Assembly (NCBI GenBank): GCA_050948905.1
Contig: JBMNES010000001.1
Span: 2,480,001 to 2,544,000, forward strand
Length of the DNA stretch: 64,000 nucleotides
DNA from: DTKD01 sp050948905
GTDB lineage: Bacteria > Armatimonadota > UBA5829
Reading direction: 5' to 3'
In this document: positions 60,029 through 64,000 of the stretch, piece after piece
Position numbering within the stretch: the first letter of the stretch is position 1
How the letters are laid out: each line of letters begins with the position of its first letter
Notes under the pieces: model-generated
Databases searched by the model: none
The model's input: only the letters and a program-made list of their open reading frames with translations
Told to the model about the DNA's origin: nothing
Position numbers and translations under genes: made by a program

Positions 60029-61312
60029 ATGAAGATCACATTGCCATCCACTCTGGATCGTCAGGCCTCTCGCTTACGTAGTAAGGGGCAGGCGATAAAA
60101 CAGATTATCGCCTATTTAGGGCCTGGGTTTTTCGTGACTGTCGGGTTTATTGACCCGGGTAACTGGGCTACAAATGTTGCAGCCGGGAGTTTTTATGGCT
60201 ACAAGCTGCTCTGGGTGATTGTCCTTGGGACAGCAATACTGATTTTGTGGCAGCATATGTCCGCTCATCTTGGAGTAGTAACAGGTAAGTGCCTGGCGGA
60301 GTCGATCCGCGAGAATGTTCACAAAATCCCCGCGTCGATTTATGGAGTTACCGCTATGGCGGCCATTTCTGCGACTGCTTTGGCGGAACTGCTGGGCGCA
60401 GCTATTGGTTTGTTCCTCTTGTTTAGGATACCAATAGTCTACGGAATGGCGATATCTGCGGTTCTGTCGGCGGCTGCGATCTGGTTTCGACACTACTCTA
60501 ACCTCGAAAAAGTGATAGTGGCCCTGGTGAGCGTTGTGGGTGTCGGCTATCTGGCTGAGCTGTATATAGTGAAGCCGGATTGGATGGCCGCTGCTTATCA
60601 TTTGGTCGTCCCGGAGCTGGATTCCAACAGCGTTCTCATCGCTATCGGCGTGCTCGGCGCAGTTGTTATGCCGCACAATATGTACCTGCATTCTGAGGTC
60701 ATCCAAAACAGGCAGTGGCAGGGCAAGTCCGAGACGGAGACCAAACGACTATTAAAGTTTGAGTTCCTGGATACTCTGCTGGCGATGCTGGTGGGGCTGG
60801 CTATTAACGCAGCTATGCTCATAGTTTCCGCCGCTGTGTTTCACAGACATGGGTTTCATATAGATGACCTGGTCGAGGCAGCTGAGACTCTTAAGCCTCT
60901 TGTTGGAAACCTGGCGCAGTTGATTTTCGGAGTTGGGCTACTGTTGGCGGGCGTGGCTTCGTCTGTGACCGCTGCGTTATCTGGTGGGATAGCGTTCACA
61001 GGTTTTATAGGGCAACCGACTGCCACAGAAAACAAGTGGTTCCGATTCGGTGTAATTTTGACGCTATTGCCTGCCTGCCTGATGGTATTGTTGATAAACG
61101 ACACATTCAAGGCGCTCATCGTGAGCCAGGCATGCCTGAGCATTCAGCTTCCTTTGACGATGTTGCCGCTGTTTCTCTTAACGAGCAGCAAGCGGGTTAT
61201 GGGCAGATACGCGAACGGTCGCATAGAAAATGGCCTGATGATTGTATCAGGCCTGATAATTCTGTTGCTCAATATGTTGCTGATTTACACTGTTTTCGGA
61301 GGACAGTTCTAG
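60029..61312 (+). CDS. mntH: Nramp-family Mn2+/Fe2+ transporter
   Basis: A 427-residue inner-membrane proton-coupled divalent metal importer with about eleven helices. The substrate-site motifs are FIDPGNWATNVAAG (DPGN, helix 1) and VVMPHNMYLHSEVIQ (MPH, helix 6), the Met being typical of Mn/Fe rather than Mg or Al transporters. Start ATG 60029, with GGGG 10 nt upstream; the extended frame to 59942 reaches into the promoter. With feoB and the DtxR regulator it forms the second metal-uptake system in this window. Confidence 0.93.
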   Translation: MKITLPSTLDRQASRLRSKGQAIKQIIAYLGPGFFVTVGFIDPGNWATNVAAGSFYGYKLLWVIVLGTAILILWQHMSAHLGVVTGKCLAESIRENVHKIPASIYGVTAMAAISATALAELLGAAIGLFLLFRIPIVYGMAISAVLSAAAIWFRHYSNLEKVIVALVSVVGVGYLAELYIVKPDWMAAAYHLVVPELDSNSVLIAIGVLGAVVMPHNMYLHSEVIQNRQWQGKSETETKRLLKFEFLDTLLAMLVGLAINAAMLIVSAAVFHRHGFHIDDLVEAAETLKPLVGNLAQLIFGVGLLLAGVASSVTAALSGGIAFTGFIGQPTATENKWFRFGVILTLLPACLMVLLINDTFKALIVSQACLSIQLPLTMLPLFLLTSSKRVMGRYANGRIENGLMIVSGLIILLLNMLLIYTVFGGQF

Positions 61313-61326
61313 GGATTATCAGTACA

Positions 61327-62478
61327 TCACGCCGCCGCTTCTACATCGAAGCGAGGCTTATAATGCTCGCAGTTATACGAATGCGATTTCTCGTCCGGAC
61401 TATCGGCGTCTGACATAAACACCGCGTAGCCCAGTTTTGTACACTTTTGATAGGACTGGTCATAGTTTGCGCAGTCCAGGCAGCGGCGAAGCACGCTCCA
61501 ACATACGCTGCAACGCAGACTACCGATAAGCTCGATTCTGCCGCAAAGTGGGCAGTGGACGTATATCTCTCGGAAACTGCGATCGTTTTGCTGTAGAGAT
61601 TCGCGCATTGCCTTGTTGAAGCGCGTAATCTGTTCGGCAAGATCTGCAGTAGAGCTTAACATCTGGTTGGTTTGTTCGATAGAGAGGAACTGAGATACTC
61701 GTTCGTCAAGCAGGTCAAGCACGGAGGTGCAGGCTTTCTGCATCGCCTTCAAGTGCTGCTCGGCGGTCTTTGGCTGATAGGGCTTCTTCTTTTTTGTCTG
61801 CCTGCCGATGCTGCGCAGGATTTCCTCGGTTACGTGCAGAGGTACTCTCAGAAATGCCTCTGTTTTAGCTGGCACTTCGGCGATCGCCGCCATCACCTTT
61901 TTGAGATCATCGACGGACATCTTCTCTGCGCGGACTTTCTTGGCAAGGCGAATCTGCAGTTTTGCGTTATCGTTAATTGGCCGTAACGCATACGCGTGGC
62001 CTTCCAGGAAATCTCCCTCACCTTCCGCCGGTTTCGCGACTAGCTCATTAAGAATAGAATCAGGCAGTTCCAGCAGATCAAGGTAGCGGCGCATAGTGGA
62101 ATCCGCCACACCAAGTGTCTTAAGGCACTTCTCCCAACTCATAAATTCGAGGAGCTTCTTAATTGCACGAGCTCGTTCGACGGGATTCAGGTCTTCGCGC
62201 TGGAAATTTTCCAGTAGAGCATCGGTGCTTGCGTCTTCATCGCTGAGCTGGCGGACTACTGCCGGTATCTGGGTAAGCCCAGCCATTTGCGATGCGCGCC
62301 ACCTGCGTTCTCCCATCACTATCTCGTACATGCCGTCCTTACCTGGACGCACCACTATAGGCTCCAACACGCCACGCTCACGGATGGACATGGCAAGTTC
62401 GAGTAGTGTGCCCTGATCGAAAGTTTTGCGCGGCTGATCAGCAGCAGGTGTGATCAATTGGAGATCGATCATTTCCAT
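61327..62478 (-). CDS. ParB-like protein with Cys-rich C-terminal domain, no ParA neighbour
   Basis: A 383-residue protein. N-terminal ParB nuclease/CTPase-like domain: ADQPRKTFDQ, SIRERGVLEPIVVRP and GERRWRASQMAGLTQIPAVV; then NFQREDLNPVERARAIKKLL and a helix-turn-helix (about 110-140). The middle is helical. From residue 307 come eight Cys in CPLC, CSVC, CLDC, C and C arrangements, as for one or two zinc ribbons, absent from chromosomal ParB. No parA is adjacent, and the gene follows the ComEC pair. It may be a regulator or DNA-binding Noc-like factor. Confidence 0.82.
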   Translation of the reverse strand: MEMIDLQLITPAADQPRKTFDQGTLLELAMSIRERGVLEPIVVRPGKDGMYEIVMGERRWRASQMAGLTQIPAVVRQLSDEDASTDALLENFQREDLNPVERARAIKKLLEFMSWEKCLKTLGVADSTMRRYLDLLELPDSILNELVAKPAEGEGDFLEGHAYALRPINDNAKLQIRLAKKVRAEKMSVDDLKKVMAAIAEVPAKTEAFLRVPLHVTEEILRSIGRQTKKKKPYQPKTAEQHLKAMQKACTSVLDLLDERVSQFLSIEQTNQMLSSTADLAEQITRFNKAMRESLQQNDRSFREIYVHCPLCGRIELIGSLRCSVCWSVLRRCLDCANYDQSYQKCTKLGYAVFMSDADSPDEKSHSYNCEHYKPRFDVEAAA

Positions 62479-62565
62479 AGACGAAAACGCTCCTTGAATG
62501 CTCTTATGCTTATTATGGGTTAATTTACGCCCAAAACGCAGGTATAGAAGGAGAATCGCGAGAGA

Positions 62566-63447
62566 TCAGTTAGAATATTTTCGAGTATGCACCTTTATCT
62601 TATTGCCGTCCGTGCTGATGGTAACCGAACCGCACTTGGCGGTTACGTAGGTTCTCACCCCGAATGCGCTGAGCCGTTGAGCTACTTTCTTTGAAGGAAA
62701 ACTGTATCTGCTGTGTCTTGCGCAGGAGATGACTGCAATGGACGGTTGCACAGCGGCGAGCCACCGGGGGCTGGTGGCCGATTGAGAGCCGTGATGACCA
62801 ACCTGCAGCACCTGGGCGCGAACGTCGACTCCTGCGTCAAGCATCTCTTCCTCAGCGACTTGAGTGGCATCGGCGGACAGAATCGCGCTAAACTGTTTGT
62901 AGGTTAGTCGAATCACGATGGAGTTGTCGTTGAGGTCCTCATATTTCGCATTTTGTTTCGGATGCAGTATCTCCGCTCGGACGCCTTCGCCCAGGTCGAG
63001 TATCTGGCCGCGATACGCAATTTTTCTATTGGCATTGCATTTTTTGACCGCGTCGTCGAAGGCCTCGTGTTCCGGACTATCATAATCGGCGCCGCATTCC
63101 AGCACCAATTTTGCCGGTTTTTGTTTCAGCAGATCGGGGAAACCGCTGGCGTGGTCGGCGTGGGGGTGAGATAATATTGCGACGTCGATGCTGTCCAGAC
63201 CCAGGCTTTGGATGTATGGCACTACCAGCTTTTTGCCAACCTTGGAATTATCTCGCCAACTCGACGAGCCGCAGTCCATTATCATGCTCCGACCTGCTGG
63301 GGTGTGCACAAAGATACTTAACCCGTCCCCTACATCAAAAAACGTTACTTCCAGCGGCCGCGGCGCAGAAAATGCCAGGCTCAACCAAATCGCAACCGCG
63401 ATCAAAAAAGCGGCGGCTAGAATTCGATTCCTGTTGTTATTCAGCAT
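62566..63447 (-). CDS. ComEC-type metallo-beta-lactamase domain protein (split gene)
   Basis: A 293-residue protein with one N-terminal membrane helix (AAAFLIAVAIWLSLAF), then a beta-lactamase-fold hydrolase: VTFFDVGDGLSIFV, ILSHPHADHASGF (HxHxDH) and VGHHGSQSA. It corresponds to the C-terminal domain of ComEC/Rec2, which digests or processes incoming DNA, here made as a separate protein. It overlaps the end of the ComEC channel gene by 11 nt (ATGCTGAATAA), so the two are coupled. Confidence 0.88.
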   Translation of the reverse strand: MLNNNRNRILAAAFLIAVAIWLSLAFSAPRPLEVTFFDVGDGLSIFVHTPAGRSMIMDCGSSSWRDNSKVGKKLVVPYIQSLGLDSIDVAILSHPHADHASGFPDLLKQKPAKLVLECGADYDSPEHEAFDDAVKKCNANRKIAYRGQILDLGEGVRAEILHPKQNAKYEDLNDNSIVIRLTYKQFSAILSADATQVAEEEMLDAGVDVRAQVLQVGHHGSQSATSPRWLAAVQPSIAVISCARHSRYSFPSKKVAQRLSAFGVRTYVTAKCGSVTISTDGNKIKVHTRKYSN

Positions 63448-64000
63448 ACTTCGAACTCAAATAGACTAATCCGGAGCATAGAAGCAAATAATAACCAGCA
63501 AGGCCCAAAACTCCCGGCACCTGCACCGATATCGCGCCGTATCTCAACGATCCTAGCCACCCCATCGACCAGAGCATCCCACGCGCAGAAAGAGTTCCAA
63601 TAAGCCCGATGAAGCCCTCCGCGTGGGGTATAAGCGCAGTCAACGCTGATAAGATGCTGTCGAGAAACAATACTGGCACCGCCAACACAGCAACCAGATT
63701 AGCGGGCATTGAGACCACGGAGGTATAATTGAAATAATAAGCTACCAATGGGGCAGTAACGAGAGTAACCGCTGTTGTGCCTACCACGACAAGAACAGCC
63801 TCTCGAATCAGTCGCCGAAGCACACCCGTCAGCGGGGTAGTTCGCGTATTTGATACCTTGACATCCTCATCTGATCCGGACCACATACTCCTCAAAACGT
63901 TCTCAACTATCGGAGAAACCCATACCAGCGCAGCAACGGCTAAAAACGATAGCTGAAAGCCGACGTCAAAGAGATTGGCCGGATTATAAGCCAACAGAAT
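63437..64000 (-). CDS. comEC: ComEC/Rec2 competence channel domain, 5' end outside window
   Basis: The frame runs off the right edge; 187 residues are visible. LLAYNPANLFDVGFQLSFLAVAAL is the ComEC competence-domain signature, followed by several membrane helices (VVGTTAVTLVTAPLVAYYF, LAVPVLFLDSILSALTAL, GLAGYYLLLCSGLVYLSS). This is the inner-membrane channel that imports single-stranded DNA. It ends without the beta-lactamase domain, which is in the next gene. Confidence 0.88.
   Translation of the reverse strand: MLLAYNPANLFDVGFQLSFLAVAALVWVSPIVENVLRSMWSGSDEDVKVSNTRTTPLTGVLRRLIREAVLVVVGTTAVTLVTAPLVAYYFNYTSVVSMPANLVAVLAVPVLFLDSILSALTALIPHAEGFIGLIGTLSARGMLWSMGWLGSLRYGAISVQVPGVLGLAGYYLLLCSGLVYLSSKYAE

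Overview
The window looks like a contiguous chromosomal segment of a Gram-negative-type (diderm) bacterium of roughly 50% GC. Envelope genes include an LptD/OstA-like protein, large export-signal barrels, an SLH-tailed secreted flavoenzyme and TatA proteins. Metabolic markers are the futalosine route to menaquinone (mqnA/C/E plus ubiD/X/A relatives), the MEP isoprenoid route (dxs, ispE), LL-diaminopimelate aminotransferase (dapL with dapF) and a TrpB2-type tryptophan synthase. My best guess is Armatimonadota or a near relative. This rests on the gene combination only; no rRNA is present.

Layout. 1-9 kb: end of a nucleoside phosphorylase, folP, a DUF6807/sugar-isomerase pair, trpB2, secG, two overlapping tatA genes, a PfkB kinase, a KGG-repeat protein and endonuclease IV. 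9-18 kb: a FucI-like isomerase, secreted proteins, a nitroreductase, an LptD-like protein, tandem TrkA proteins and a phosphoesterase/propeller fusion. 18-27.4 kb (minus strand): a tightly overlapped menaquinone operon ubiD-ubiX-ubiA-mqnE-mqnA-mqnC, followed by an MTAP-family phosphorylase, surE, a membrane protein and a small metallopeptidase. 27.6-37 kb: the secreted SLH flavoprotein, then ispE-NTP transferase-dxs and gap-pgk-tpiA-groES. 37-47 kb: a small metal-regulated envelope protein, three tRNAs, miaA-hfq-dapF-dapL-hflX-cysK, tRNA-Lys, a SpoIID protein, tyrS and initiator tRNA. 47-50 kb: a 3-kb insertion. 50-61 kb: a zinc-ribbon coiled-coil protein, the iron locus (DtxR-FeoA fusion, feoB, Cys-rich partner), an orphan anti-sigma factor, a 1055-residue repeat protein and an Nramp transporter. 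61-64 kb: a Cys-rich ParB-like protein and a two-gene ComEC.

Most striking are three things. (1) A micro-island at the 3' end of initiator tRNA-Met is flanked by a 12-bp direct repeat and carries only a 60-residue protein and an 826-residue zinc-hook ABC/SMC-type ATPase; it is a candidate two-gene defence module. (2) Two promoters 13 kb apart share the same -10/operator arrangement, TATAGTTAG-N6-CTAAC. It resembles a DtxR iron box and links the dtxR-feoA/feoB operon to an uncharacterised envelope protein. (3) An MTAP-family phosphorylase with 6-oxopurine-type residues is translationally coupled to mqnC, and no mqnB is visible.
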